Shown here piece after piece: positions 8,144 through 16,856 of a stretch of DNA of 64,000 bases. Below the pieces are notes generated by a model. It saw only the letters and a program-made list of their open reading frames with translations. It was not told the origin of the DNA and made no database searches. The DNA is from Paenibacillus phyllosphaerae (GTDB lineage Bacteria > Bacillota > Bacilli > Paenibacillales > Paenibacillaceae), in NCBI RefSeq assembly GCF_014192105.1, contig NZ_JACHXK010000004.1, positions 248,001 to 312,000 of the forward strand, read 5' to 3'. The stretch's first letter is position 1. Each line of letters opens with the position of its first letter. The translations under genes and the position numbers were made by a program.

Positions 8144-9163
8144 CTATTCCAGCATCCGAGCAATGACGGCTTTCATGCCGTTGTAATCGAGCGCCCCCGG
8201 GATCCGCTCCTCGATCACGCCCGAGCGGCCAACAAAAACCGACGTCGGGTAGCCTTTGATACGGTATTGTTCCTGCACTTGACCTTCCGCATCGAGCAGG
8301 ACAGGGAAGCTCAAGCCTTCCCTCTCGACGAAACTGCCCACATTCGCGCTGCCGCGCTCGGTCGAAGTCAGATTGACGGACAGAACGGTAAGCCCCTCAT
8401 CCTCGTAATCTTCGTGCAGCTTCTGAAGATGCGGCATCTCCACCTTGCAGGGCGGACACCAGGTAGCCCAAAAATTGATCATGACCGGCTGGCCGGCATA
8501 ATCCGATAGCCGGACCGATTCGCCTTCCAGATTGGTCAGCGTGAAATCCGCCGCCCGCTGTCCGACTTTGACCCCCTGCTCGATACCGCCAGTCGCGCTA
8601 TAGCTCACCTTTGTCGCGGAGAAATCCACATACTGAAGAGCCATCATGCCTAACCCATACAAGCATGCAAGCGAGACGGTCCGCCTCCATTCGGCTTGTT
8701 CTCGCCCGCGCCATAACGCATATCCAACAATGAAGACGAATAGGACGATCGCTGCATGGCGAACGGCGGAACCGGCGTCGAAAAGGACGTAACTGAACTG
8801 AACCGCTGCCGTCCAGCCGAGCGACAGGATGAACAGCCGCTCCAAGCCTCGCCGCAATCCGCTGCGAACGATCAGATAGACGCCAGCTGCTGCGGCTGCC
8901 AGCCACATACCGGCGCTCCCGCCGCTGAAATACAGCAGCGAGCGCCAATCGTGCCGGAAGCTCTCCCAGTCGAATAGGACGAGGCTGCCCTTCCATACCG
9001 CCAACCATAGAATGACCGCATTCCAGGCTTCCGAGACCGCACGGGACTGGTTCTCCTGCCCCCTCATAAACAGCCGAATGAGGAGAACGCCGGCCAGCCC
9101 AGCCAGCAAATAGACGACAATCTCCAAGTTCAGTACCCGATTAAAGGCTTCAATGGCGTACAT
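8144..9163 (-). CDS. membrane-anchored TlpA/ResA-like thiol-disulfide oxidoreductase
   Basis: 339 residues in two parts. Residues 1-190 hold about five or six hydrophobic segments with no recognised domain. Residues 197-339 are a thioredoxin-fold domain of the TlpA/ResA type with the active site WCPPC at 235-239 and the cis-proline loop GYPTS near the C-terminus. The domain is expected outside the membrane, reducing or isomerising disulfides, for example in cytochrome c maturation. The multi-helix N-terminus is longer than the single anchor of ResA and could relay electrons, but no cysteine pair typical of CcdA is seen in the membrane part. AAGGGCG precedes the start. Confidence 0.87.
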   Translation of the reverse strand: MYAIEAFNRVLNLEIVVYLLAGLAGVLLIRLFMRGQENQSRAVSEAWNAVILWLAVWKGSLVLFDWESFRHDWRSLLYFSGGSAGMWLAAAAAGVYLIVRSGLRRGLERLFILSLGWTAAVQFSYVLFDAGSAVRHAAIVLFVFIVGYALWRGREQAEWRRTVSLACLYGLGMMALQYVDFSATKVSYSATGGIEQGVKVGQRAADFTLTNLEGESVRLSDYAGQPVMINFWATWCPPCKVEMPHLQKLHEDYEDEGLTVLSVNLTSTERGSANVGSFVEREGLSFPVLLDAEGQVQEQYRIKGYPTSVFVGRSGVIEERIPGALDYNGMKAVIARMLE

Positions 9164-9174
9164 CGTCTACGCCC

Positions 9175-9462
9175 TTATTCCACATGGAAATACGCTTCGT
9201 CATGCTTGGCGTCATAGCGGATATGCAGATCCTTTTCGTCCAGATACCACAGTTGTTCCTCAAGCATATAGAAATCGATGCCCTCCACCGTCTGGTGAAT
9301 GTTCGGTCCAGTCGCATTCTCCTTCATGATGCCGAGCGACATGCCTGGCTGTACGGAGCCGCAGCCGCCCAGACGCACGAAGACGTGCAGCTGGTCGCCG
9401 TCTTGCAGCGCCATCTCCTTCTTATACCAACGCGCCGCTTCTGCCTCAACGATTACTTTCAT
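9175..9462 (-). CDS. HesB/IscA-like (YneR-type) protein
   Basis: 95 residues of the HesB fold used by A-type iron-sulfur carriers. Only one cysteine is present (LGGCGSVQPG, Cys34); the C-terminal CxC pair needed for cluster handling in IscA and SufA is absent. This matches the degenerate YneR/YqkB branch, whose role is unknown. It lies 11 bases upstream of the TlpA-like gene on the same strand, so the two are probably one transcript. GAGGG precedes the ATG. Confidence 0.8.
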   Translation of the reverse strand: MKVIVEAEAARWYKKEMALQDGDQLHVFVRLGGCGSVQPGMSLGIMKENATGPNIHQTVEGIDFYMLEEQLWYLDEKDLHIRYDAKHDEAYFHVE

Positions 9463-9566
9463 GATGATTCCCTCGCTTTACTTGCATCTATGTCGAATGA
9501 CTCCTCTATTCTACTACAAATGGGCGTAGCCGAGTAATCGGTTCCGTCCGTTACCTTGCCGTTCTC

Positions 9567-9869
9567 TTATTGGAATGGATAGTCAATTACGATGACTTGG
9601 TCCACAATGCCATCCAGCAGCTTGACGAACTGTTGATGAGCCGGATGCGGCCCATACCGCTGGAGCGAATCCCGGTCCTCGAACGTGACGCGAAGGCCGA
9701 TCGTGAATCCGTGGATATTGCCCGTCTCTTCCGTCTCGTTAATCCCGGCCGTGAGCTCCACGATGCCAGGGATTTGCCCTTTGAAAGCATACAACGTGTC
9801 CAGCAATTCCTGCTGCTTCTCCTGGGGCAACGTCTTATTGAATTTGAAAGCGACCAAATGTTCAAACAT
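9567..9869 (-). CDS. Dabb (stress-responsive alpha/beta barrel) family protein
   Basis: 100 residues. The opening MFEHLVAFKFN and the segment YGPHPAHQQFV are typical of the dimeric alpha/beta barrel Dabb domain, which occurs in single-domain proteins of unknown function and in a few small-molecule cyclases. The start is firm because AGGAGG lies upstream. No operon partner is evident. Confidence 0.85.
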   Translation of the reverse strand: MFEHLVAFKFNKTLPQEKQQELLDTLYAFKGQIPGIVELTAGINETEETGNIHGFTIGLRVTFEDRDSLQRYGPHPAHQQFVKLLDGIVDQVIVIDYPFQ

Positions 9870-9915
9870 CTCTCATCATCCTCCTAGAGTAATTATTAGT
9901 GCCTCGATGCAACGG

Positions 9916-10794
9916 TCATAGCCCGGACTCCTTCGCAACTATGCCATAACTGATCTTCATATTCGGGGCATATGTCATGAATGTATCGGCGTCCAGCCGT
10001 TCAGCGAAAAATAGCTCGTCCTCATACATAAGCGAAGCTTCTTCTGGGGTCAAACCTCTTGCAATCAGCCCTGCCGCATACGCCTCGCGGTCTCCCGGAT
10101 GACCGAAACCTAACGATTGCAGCAGCTGGTTACGAATCTCCGGTTCTTCGTGCGGGTTCAAGAAATTGACGCGGTCGCTTACGCGGCATGCGACATGCTG
10201 AAGTCCCAGCTTGCTCATCAGAATCGGCAGCTTCATCCCGATATTCCCGTCTTTGCCGGTACGCCTGGCATCGGCTTCGTACAGACGCTGCAGCGCGCCC
10301 AATTGGACCAAGTCCGACTGCTCATGGCCATCCACGTGCTGATTCGCTGCGTTCGCGATCCAGTGCGACTCGAAGCAGGCGACTCTTCCGCCCGGCACGA
10401 CGCAATCGATCATCCGCTGCAGCATGCTGTTCGGCTGCTCCATATGCATGACGACCGCATGGCTGACAGCCATATCATACTGCCGTTCCAGCGGCACTTC
10501 AAGGAGATCGCCTTCGATGAAGGCAGACGGATACGGCAGCTCCCGGAACACGCGTCTAGCCTCTGCGATGAGTTTCGTTCCGGCGTCGATGCCCGTATAT
10601 GTCGATCCTTCCGGCAGCAAGGGCAGCAACGCCAGCCCCATGAATCCATACCCGCAGCCAAAATCAATCAGCCGCACCGGCCTATCGATCGCCCATACCT
10701 TGCGCGCGAGAAATTCGAGATAGTCCTCATTGTACAGCATCCAGCGCGTATTGCGCAGGTAGTCGATCCGCTCATCCCATTCCGATCCGCTCAC
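9916..10794 (-). CDS. SAM-dependent class I methyltransferase
   Basis: 292 residues from the GTG at 10794, preceded by AGAGGTGA; an ATG at 10818 is possible but has a weaker site. The SAM-binding motif I reads LIDFGCGYGFMG, motif II AIDAGT-like sequence is followed by EGDLLEVPL, and the post-motif AVSHAVVMHMEQP resembles small-molecule methyltransferases of the UbiE type. The substrate is unknown. The gene stands alone between two terminator regions. Confidence 0.85.
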   Translation of the reverse strand: MSGSEWDERIDYLRNTRWMLYNEDYLEFLARKVWAIDRPVRLIDFGCGYGFMGLALLPLLPEGSTYTGIDAGTKLIAEARRVFRELPYPSAFIEGDLLEVPLERQYDMAVSHAVVMHMEQPNSMLQRMIDCVVPGGRVACFESHWIANAANQHVDGHEQSDLVQLGALQRLYEADARRTGKDGNIGMKLPILMSKLGLQHVACRVSDRVNFLNPHEEPEIRNQLLQSLGFGHPGDREAYAAGLIARGLTPEEASLMYEDELFFAERLDADTFMTYAPNMKISYGIVAKESGL

Positions 10795-10932
10795 TTTGCG
10801 TTCACCTCTCGCCTTCATCTGATTTATCCGCCCTAGTAATATATAGCATATTTTGGAAAAGGGGTAGAACATCGCGAAACTCCAGCGTCAGAACTATCCC
10901 ATGGATCCGTCAGCGGTTGTCCATCATGCGAC

Positions 10933-10980
10933 AAAAAGAACCTTACGCCGCCATCTGGTTCCGATGACCGCATAAGGTTC
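10933..10980 (-). terminator. terminator of the Rieske oxygenase operon
   Basis: On the minus strand an 18-base imperfect stem (10980-10963 with 10955-10938) is followed by CTTTTTG. It ends the six-gene operon. Confidence 0.85.
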
Positions 10981-10999
10981 CTTCAGTTGCTCCGTTCGG

Positions 11000-11998
11000 C
11001 TAAGTCGTGCCGATCCGGACGCCAAGCTGGTTGATCCAGCGGCGGTACGCGACGGATAACAGATCCGCCTTATGATTCAGCTCGGTCTGCAGATCGAGCG
11101 GCAGCAGCTCCGGCTTCTGCGTCTCGATAATCCATTTGTCCTGATCGAATACCGTATCCTGGAAGTCGATGAATTGCTGGTCGTCGACGTCATGCGCGTA
11201 GTTGCGGGATACCGGCATGTAGACGATGCACTCCTTCTCGGATACCGGGAGGACGGATAGCATGATCCACAGCGTCTGGCCTGTCGCCGCATCGCGCTTA
11301 GACAACCGGGCCGTGAGCGGACGGAACACTTCCTTCACATATACATAGGTCGTTCCTTCGCGGTGATCCGATCCGGAATGGGCGACAGGTTGGAAGATCG
11401 GCACGTCGCCGGTATACACTCTGTCGTCCTCCTTGAATACCTCGAAGTTCGGGAGTTCGGAATAGTCCGGGTGACCGAGCAGGCCGCCATGCACGTACAT
11501 CAGATGGGCAAAATCGGTGAAGTTCTCGATCACGCGCGTACCGGCGGCATTCACGTAGTACGGGCCGCAGACGAGCGGGCGGTACGCCGGATTCTCGAAT
11601 TCCTCGAAGGACGGCAGCTCCTGCTTGGGCTCTCCGATACAGACCCACACGATGCCGTATTTGACTTGGCAGGGAAACTTCGTCGCCTTGGCGCGTGCCG
11701 GAATCCGGTCATCCTTCCCTTGGGCCGGGATGCAGACGCATTGCCCGTGATCGTTGTATTGCCAGCCGTGATACGGGCAGACGAGCTTCTCGTTCTCGAC
11801 CCAGCCCTTGGACAGCATCGCGCCGCGGTGGATACATAGATCGCGCAGGGCATGAACGCCTTTCGAATTGCGGAAGATGGCTACGCGCTCGCCGAGAACG
11901 ATTACCGACACCGGCTTATCCTTCACCTCGCGCTCCGCCAGAACGGGATGCCACTCATTCTCTAGTACCGTATCTCGCAATAATGTTTCGGTTGTCAT
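11000..11998 (-). CDS. Rieske non-heme iron ring-hydroxylating oxygenase
   Basis: 332 residues from the ATG at 11998, preceded by AAGGAGG. The N-terminal Rieske domain binds a 2Fe-2S cluster through C55-x-H57 and C74-x2-H77. The C-terminal catalytic domain holds the mononuclear iron site D162, H165, H170 in the run ENFTDFAHLMYVH. The size and single-subunit layout fit the group that includes vanillate demethylase, the methylxanthine demethylases NdmA/NdmB and the hypoxanthine oxygenase component HpxD. It is the last gene of an operon with a nucleoside-type ABC transporter and an amidohydrolase under a PucR-type regulator, so a purine-like substrate is a reasonable guess. No reductase gene is visible nearby. 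Confidence 0.88.
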   Translation of the reverse strand: MTTETLLRDTVLENEWHPVLAEREVKDKPVSVIVLGERVAIFRNSKGVHALRDLCIHRGAMLSKGWVENEKLVCPYHGWQYNDHGQCVCIPAQGKDDRIPARAKATKFPCQVKYGIVWVCIGEPKQELPSFEEFENPAYRPLVCGPYYVNAAGTRVIENFTDFAHLMYVHGGLLGHPDYSELPNFEVFKEDDRVYTGDVPIFQPVAHSGSDHREGTTYVYVKEVFRPLTARLSKRDAATGQTLWIMLSVLPVSEKECIVYMPVSRNYAHDVDDQQFIDFQDTVFDQDKWIIETQKPELLPLDLQTELNHKADLLSVAYRRWINQLGVRIGTT

Positions 11999-12079
11999 CG
12001 TGTTCTCCTCCTTATATAGCGGAATGCTGCTTCTTATCTTAATTAGCCGCAAGCCAATCAGCTCTGCGGAATGCTGCTC

Positions 12080-13105
12080 TTATTCGTTGCTGACTTCAAT
12101 TGTCCCGTCAGCCAGCCCCTGGACGGTTTGCTCGATCCGGTCTTTCGTCTCCTGCGGAATCTTGCCGTCGAAGCCGTGGTACGGGCTCAGGTAGACGGCG
12201 CCTTCCTTTACGCCTAGCGTCTGCGCTTCCGGCTTCATCTCGCCGTCCATAATCCGCTTCACCACGACCGTCATCGCTTTCGGGTAATCCTGAATGACGC
12301 TGGTGACGACCGTATCCGGTGCGCTCGGGTTCTGGTCCTGGTTCGAGCCGATTGCGAGCACAGCTTTCTGCTTGGAGGCGTCGATCCCGCCCGAGCCGGC
12401 TTGGTTGGCGTTGGTCATGACGACGTCGGCGCCTTTCTCGATCAAGGAGATCGCGGTTTCCTTCGCTTTGGCAATATCGTCATTGGAGCCGGTCATCGCC
12501 GTAAGAACGTTAATGCCGGACACCGCAGCCTTGGCTCCCTCTTCGAAGCCCTTCACCGAATTCGAGATTGGCGGAATATCCATGCCGCCAATTGCTGCAA
12601 CCGTGCCCGTCGTGGACATGAGCGCGGCGACGGTCCCCATCAGATAACCTTGCTGACGGTTGTTGATGCTGATCGAAGCGACATTCGGTTCTTGGCTGAC
12701 CGAAGCGCTCGTCACGAGGAACCACGTATTCGGGTAGTCATTCGCGACTGCCATCATCGCGTCCGCGAATTCGAAGCCGTGGCCGATAATGACATTGAAG
12801 CCATCGTCCGCATAGCCGCGGATAAATTCATTCATGTCGGATTGCGTAACCTTCTCGGAATATTTGGTCTCGGCCTTCAGCTCTTCGCCGATTTGCTGCA
12901 GACCCTGATAAGCGACCGCGTTCCAGCCGTTGTCGTTCACCGGGCCGGGCGTCAGCAGCGCAACCTTGAAGTCGCCCCCGGAGGCCGCCGATGAAGCTTC
13001 ATTCGCAGCCGTCGTTTCCGAGTTCGAGCTGCCGCAGCCGGATACCGTAAGCGCAAGCACCAGCAGAATGATGGCCCATGTTCCGTGATTGAGACGTTTC
13101 TTCAT
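12080..13105 (-). CDS. BMP-family nucleoside-binding lipoprotein
   Basis: 341 residues. A signal peptide ends in the lipobox LTVSGC with the lipidated Cys at position 24, followed by a low-complexity linker and the PF02608-type domain (FKVALLTPGPVNDNGWNAVAYQG). Family members such as NupN, PnrA and BmpA bind purine nucleosides and feed them to an ABC importer. The cognate ATPase and two permease genes lie directly upstream on the same strand, 29 bases away, and the Rieske oxygenase gene follows. The ligand may be a nucleoside, a free base or a related heterocycle. Confidence 0.92.
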   Translation of the reverse strand: MKKRLNHGTWAIILLVLALTVSGCGSSNSETTAANEASSAASGGDFKVALLTPGPVNDNGWNAVAYQGLQQIGEELKAETKYSEKVTQSDMNEFIRGYADDGFNVIIGHGFEFADAMMAVANDYPNTWFLVTSASVSQEPNVASISINNRQQGYLMGTVAALMSTTGTVAAIGGMDIPPISNSVKGFEEGAKAAVSGINVLTAMTGSNDDIAKAKETAISLIEKGADVVMTNANQAGSGGIDASKQKAVLAIGSNQDQNPSAPDTVVTSVIQDYPKAMTVVVKRIMDGEMKPEAQTLGVKEGAVYLSPYHGFDGKIPQETKDRIEQTVQGLADGTIEVSNE

Positions 13106-13134
13106 CGTAATTCCCCCATTATCGTCATTGTTGG

Positions 13135-14625
13135 TTACAGCCCTGCCATGCGCAATCCGATTAGCTCCATATCCGCCTCCGCACGGTCAACCGTATGGAC
13201 GATCCGGCCTTTATACATGACGGCGATCCGGTCAGCTAACGCGAACACCTCTTCGAGCTCCGTGGAGACGAGCAGAATTCCGCAGCCGTCCTTGCGTTCC
13301 GCCAGCAACCGCTGATGCACGTCATCCGCGGCTCCGACATCCATGCCGCGCGTCGGCTGCATGGCGAGCAGCACTTTGGGTCTAAGCATCAGCTCGCGGG
13401 CTAGAATGACCTTCTGCTGGTTACCTCCGGACAGCTTGCTAACGGCGTGGTCGATCGACGGCGTCTTGATCCGGTAATCCTCGACCGCCGCCTTCGCCGC
13501 TTGGCGGATTCGCTTGCGGCTTAGCGTGAACCATCGGCTGAACGTCGGCTTCCGGTACTCCTTGGCGATCAGATTCTCGCCGATGCTCATCGGCAGCATC
13601 AATCCTTCGCGGTGCCGGTCTTCCGGAATATACCCGACGCCTGCTTCCGTCATCGCCCGTGGATGGGGCTTCGCGACCGGTTCGCCGCGGACGCGGATCG
13701 AGCCGCTCACCTGACCGGCGCTAAGTCCCATCAGCGCTTCGCACAGTTCCCTTTGGCCATTGCCGTCCACGCCGGCGATGCCGAGAATCTCGCCTTCTCT
13801 CAGATCAAGCGATAGATCCTGGAGCACTTGCACCCCGCTTAATCTGCATGAAAGTCCGCTCACTGAAAGCAGTTCGGCTCGGCCCTCCAACGGCGGCCTA
13901 GCTGCCGGCGGCGCAATATCCCGGCCGACCATGACCCGGGCAAGCTCCGCGGCGTTCGAATCCGTCATCGCCGATGAAGCGGCGAGCTGTCCGGCACGCA
14001 GCACCGTTACCCGGTCGCAGATGGCTTCGACTTCCTTCAGCTTGTGGCTGATGAACACGATCGTCTTGCCCTGCGCCTTAAGCGACCTCAGCACGCGGAA
14101 CAGATCCTCAACCTCGGGCGGGGTCAGTACGGCTGTCGGCTCATCCATAATGATGAATTCCGCGCCTCGGTACAGCGTCTTCACGATCTCGACCCGCTGC
14201 TGTTGGCCGACGGACAGCTCGCTTACCCGTTTCTCGGGATCCACGTCGAGCCCGAAACTATGCGAGATTCGCTTAATATCCTCGCACGCTTTGGTATGGC
14301 GGTACCAAGGGCCGCTTCCCTGCTTCATGCCCAGAATGACGTTCTCGGCCACCGTTAATGCCGGGATGAGCATGAAATGCTGGTGCACCATGCCGATCCC
14401 GCTCTCCATCGCTTCGCGCGGGGAGCCGAACCGGACCGGCCGGCCTTTGTAGATGATCTCGCCTTCGTCCGGCGTCAGCAAGCCGGACAGCATATTCATC
14501 AGCGTGCTCTTCCCCGCTCCGTTCTCGCCGAGTATCGCGTGTATTTCGCCTTTCCCGATCTGCAGATTGAGCCGGTCGTTCGCCACGAAAGAGCCGAACC
14601 GTTTCACCAGATTACGCGTCTCCAA
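13135..14625 (-). CDS. nucleoside-type ABC importer ATPase (double ABC domain)
   Basis: About 496 residues with two ABC domains in tandem, as in RbsA and NupO. The first has a normal Walker A (GENGAGKST), signature LSVGQQQRVE and Walker B (FIIMDEPTAVLTP). The second has a degenerate Walker A (GVDGNGQRE) but a normal signature LSGGNQQKV; this asymmetry is typical of the family. The start is doubtful: the GTG at 14670 lies inside the AGGAGGTGG site, whereas the TTG at 14625 is six bases after AAGGG and gives the usual N-terminus. It is translated between the permease and lipoprotein genes of one operon. Confidence 0.92.
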   Translation of the reverse strand: METRNLVKRFGSFVANDRLNLQIGKGEIHAILGENGAGKSTLMNMLSGLLTPDEGEIIYKGRPVRFGSPREAMESGIGMVHQHFMLIPALTVAENVILGMKQGSGPWYRHTKACEDIKRISHSFGLDVDPEKRVSELSVGQQQRVEIVKTLYRGAEFIIMDEPTAVLTPPEVEDLFRVLRSLKAQGKTIVFISHKLKEVEAICDRVTVLRAGQLAASSAMTDSNAAELARVMVGRDIAPPAARPPLEGRAELLSVSGLSCRLSGVQVLQDLSLDLREGEILGIAGVDGNGQRELCEALMGLSAGQVSGSIRVRGEPVAKPHPRAMTEAGVGYIPEDRHREGLMLPMSIGENLIAKEYRKPTFSRWFTLSRKRIRQAAKAAVEDYRIKTPSIDHAVSKLSGGNQQKVILARELMLRPKVLLAMQPTRGMDVGAADDVHQRLLAERKDGCGILLVSTELEEVFALADRIAVMYKGRIVHTVDRAEADMELIGLRMAGL

Positions 14626-14697
14626 TAGGAACCCTTGACTAGACTTGATTGATTCAGATATGTCGGCCACCTCCTGCCGTGATAAGGAAAATCCGGA

Positions 14698-15630
14698 TTA
14701 AGCATGACGATCGGCTGCGCTTTTGTAGGACAAGCCCGTCGCGGCAGGCTGCTTGGCTTTGCCGGAGAACCAGGCGAGCGCCGCCATCGTCAGTACGTAG
14801 GGGAACATCAACATGAACTGGTAAGGAATCGCAATATTCTGAAAACGAAGCTGAAGCGCATCCGCACCGCCGAATAGCAGCGAAGCCATCATCGTGCCGG
14901 TCGGCGTCCATCTGCCGAAGATGACGGCGGATAAGGCAATGAAACCTCTTCCCGCGACCATGTTCTCCGTGAACTGGTTCAAGATGCCGAGCGACAATGC
15001 GCTTCCTGCCACGCCGGCGAGCATCCCTCCGATGATGCAGCACATGTAACGAATTCGGTGTACCTTCACGCCGAGCGTGTCTGTTGCAAGCGGGTTCTCG
15101 CCCACGGCCCTCACCTGCAATCCCCATTGCGTCCGGTATAAGAGCAGGCTAACGGCCGGGACAAGCAGCAAGGCCATGTAAGTGAGCGTATTCTGCTCGA
15201 ACAACGCCGGCCCGATCCATGGAATATCGGCGAGCAGCGGAATCCGAATGACGGGGATGGAATCCACCTGTACCGCCTCCGTCCCCATGCCGAGCAAGCT
15301 GCGGCCGAATACCGTCGTCAATCCAAGGCCCAGCAGATTCATCGCGGTGCCGATGATGACCTGGTCCGCCCCGGTCGTTATGACGAGGAAGCCGAACATC
15401 AGGCCGACCACGCCGCAGACAGCCATCGCGGTCAACACGCCGCCCCATACATTGCCCGTGTAATAAGCCCCTAGGACGCCGCTGAGCGAGCCTATCAGCA
15501 TCATGCCTTCCATGCCGATATTGAGAATTCCGCTGCGCGACATGAACAGGATCGCAAGTCCCGCGATCATGAGCGGAACGGAAAGCCTGATCGCCGCAGC
15601 CGCATAGCTTACCCACATCTCCGCTTCCAT
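14698..15630 (-). CDS. nucleoside-type ABC importer permease (second)
   Basis: 310 residues, all hydrophobic helices, of the BPD_transp_2 family that pairs with BMP lipoproteins. The motif GILNIGMEGMMLIG is the conserved NxGxEG loop. The ATG at 15630 follows GGAGG; an in-frame start at 15654 lacks one. It is the counterpart of NupQ and is next to a first permease and the double ATPase. Confidence 0.92.
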   Translation of the reverse strand: MEAEMWVSYAAAAIRLSVPLMIAGLAILFMSRSGILNIGMEGMMLIGSLSGVLGAYYTGNVWGGVLTAMAVCGVVGLMFGFLVITTGADQVIIGTAMNLLGLGLTTVFGRSLLGMGTEAVQVDSIPVIRIPLLADIPWIGPALFEQNTLTYMALLLVPAVSLLLYRTQWGLQVRAVGENPLATDTLGVKVHRIRYMCCIIGGMLAGVAGSALSLGILNQFTENMVAGRGFIALSAVIFGRWTPTGTMMASLLFGGADALQLRFQNIAIPYQFMLMFPYVLTMAALAWFSGKAKQPAATGLSYKSAADRHA

Positions 15631-15707
15631 CTTATCGGCCTCCAATCTGATCAAGGTGAAACGGCTTTCGCCGTCTTTGATGGTGCAGCGCGCTTCATTC
15701 CGAATTC

Positions 15708-16832
15708 CTATATTTCAAGCGAACCGGCGGCGCCGGCCTCTATCGTGCCCGTTGTCTTATCCAACTTCCGGATGAGCCATTCCCGCAGCCTCTTCTTCGT
15801 TCCGCCAAGCCAGTATCGGTTGCATACCATCACAATGATCATGATCGCTTGGATGACGTACACCAGCGAGGTCGAAGCCCCCGTTACCCGCTGCATCGCA
15901 TTGGCACCGCTGCGCATGCCGCCGAAGAGCAGCGCCGAGAGCACGTTGCCGATCGGATGGGTATTGCCGAGCAGAGCAACGGCAATACCGTCATAACCGA
16001 AACCAGGCGAGAAATTCTGCATCAGCCTGTGCTGCACGCCCGCAATCTCCACATAGCCGCCAAGTCCTGCGAGGGATCCGCTGACCATCATGACGAGCAG
16101 CATATTGCGCTTGACCGGCATGCCCATCACTTCGGCTGCGCGCTTGTTATAGCCCGCTGACCGGATCTGGTAGCCCCACGTCGTCCGCTCCAGTACCCAA
16201 TAGATGATGATTGCCGTCAGGATGGCGAGGAAGAAGCCGTAGTGTAGCCGGGATCCTAACAACTGAGGGAGGACTGCACTATCCGGAAGGCTAGCGGATT
16301 GCGGCAGGCTGCCGCCCGCTTCCTTCATCGGCCCTGTGACCATATAACTAATCAGGAAGATCGCGACATAGTTGAGCATGATCGTATTGATGATTTCGCT
16401 AGCACCCCGGCCGACTTTCAAGGCTCCAGCGATGCCGCCCCATAGCGCGCCGCCCAGTAATCCACAGAAGAGTGCCAGAGGCAGATGAATATAGATTGGC
16501 ATGGAAGGCAGCAGAAGCGCGGACATCGTTCCCATAAGCGCTCCGATATAGATCTGCCCTTCCGCTCCGATGTTGAACAGCCCGCACCGGTAAGCGAAGG
16601 TATAGCTTAATCCGGCGAACAGCAAGGGCGTCGCCTTAACCAGCGTTTCCTTAAGAGCACCGCTGCTGCCTGCCGCTCCTTTCCAGATCAGCTGGTAGGC
16701 CTCCCAGGGTGATACGCCGGCCGCCGCCATCACCAGCGCCCCGGCAAGCAGCGACACCGCAATCGCAATGAGGTAGAACAACGTTTCGATCGATACCGTT
16801 ACGGCTCGCGCCGCGAGTTTGTTACCGGGCAT
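15708..16832 (-). CDS. nucleoside-type ABC importer permease (first)
   Basis: 374 residues with about ten membrane helices. The motif GLFNIGAEGQIYIGA is the family's NxGxEG loop. It is the longer NupP-type subunit and should form a heterodimeric channel with the following permease. It starts 25 bases after the amidohydrolase gene ends, consistent with one message. Confidence 0.92.
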   Translation of the reverse strand: MPGNKLAARAVTVSIETLFYLIAIAVSLLAGALVMAAAGVSPWEAYQLIWKGAAGSSGALKETLVKATPLLFAGLSYTFAYRCGLFNIGAEGQIYIGALMGTMSALLLPSMPIYIHLPLALFCGLLGGALWGGIAGALKVGRGASEIINTIMLNYVAIFLISYMVTGPMKEAGGSLPQSASLPDSAVLPQLLGSRLHYGFFLAILTAIIIYWVLERTTWGYQIRSAGYNKRAAEVMGMPVKRNMLLVMMVSGSLAGLGGYVEIAGVQHRLMQNFSPGFGYDGIAVALLGNTHPIGNVLSALLFGGMRSGANAMQRVTGASTSLVYVIQAIMIIVMVCNRYWLGGTKKRLREWLIRKLDKTTGTIEAGAAGSLEI

Positions 16833-16856
16833 AGCCTTCTCCCCCTTATCGGCGAT

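Noticed and set aside
11000-11998. Reading the Rieske protein as a chlorophyll or pheophorbide oxygenase
   Set aside because: The length is too short for the PAO family with its C-terminal CxxC, and the genome context points to heterocycle catabolism.
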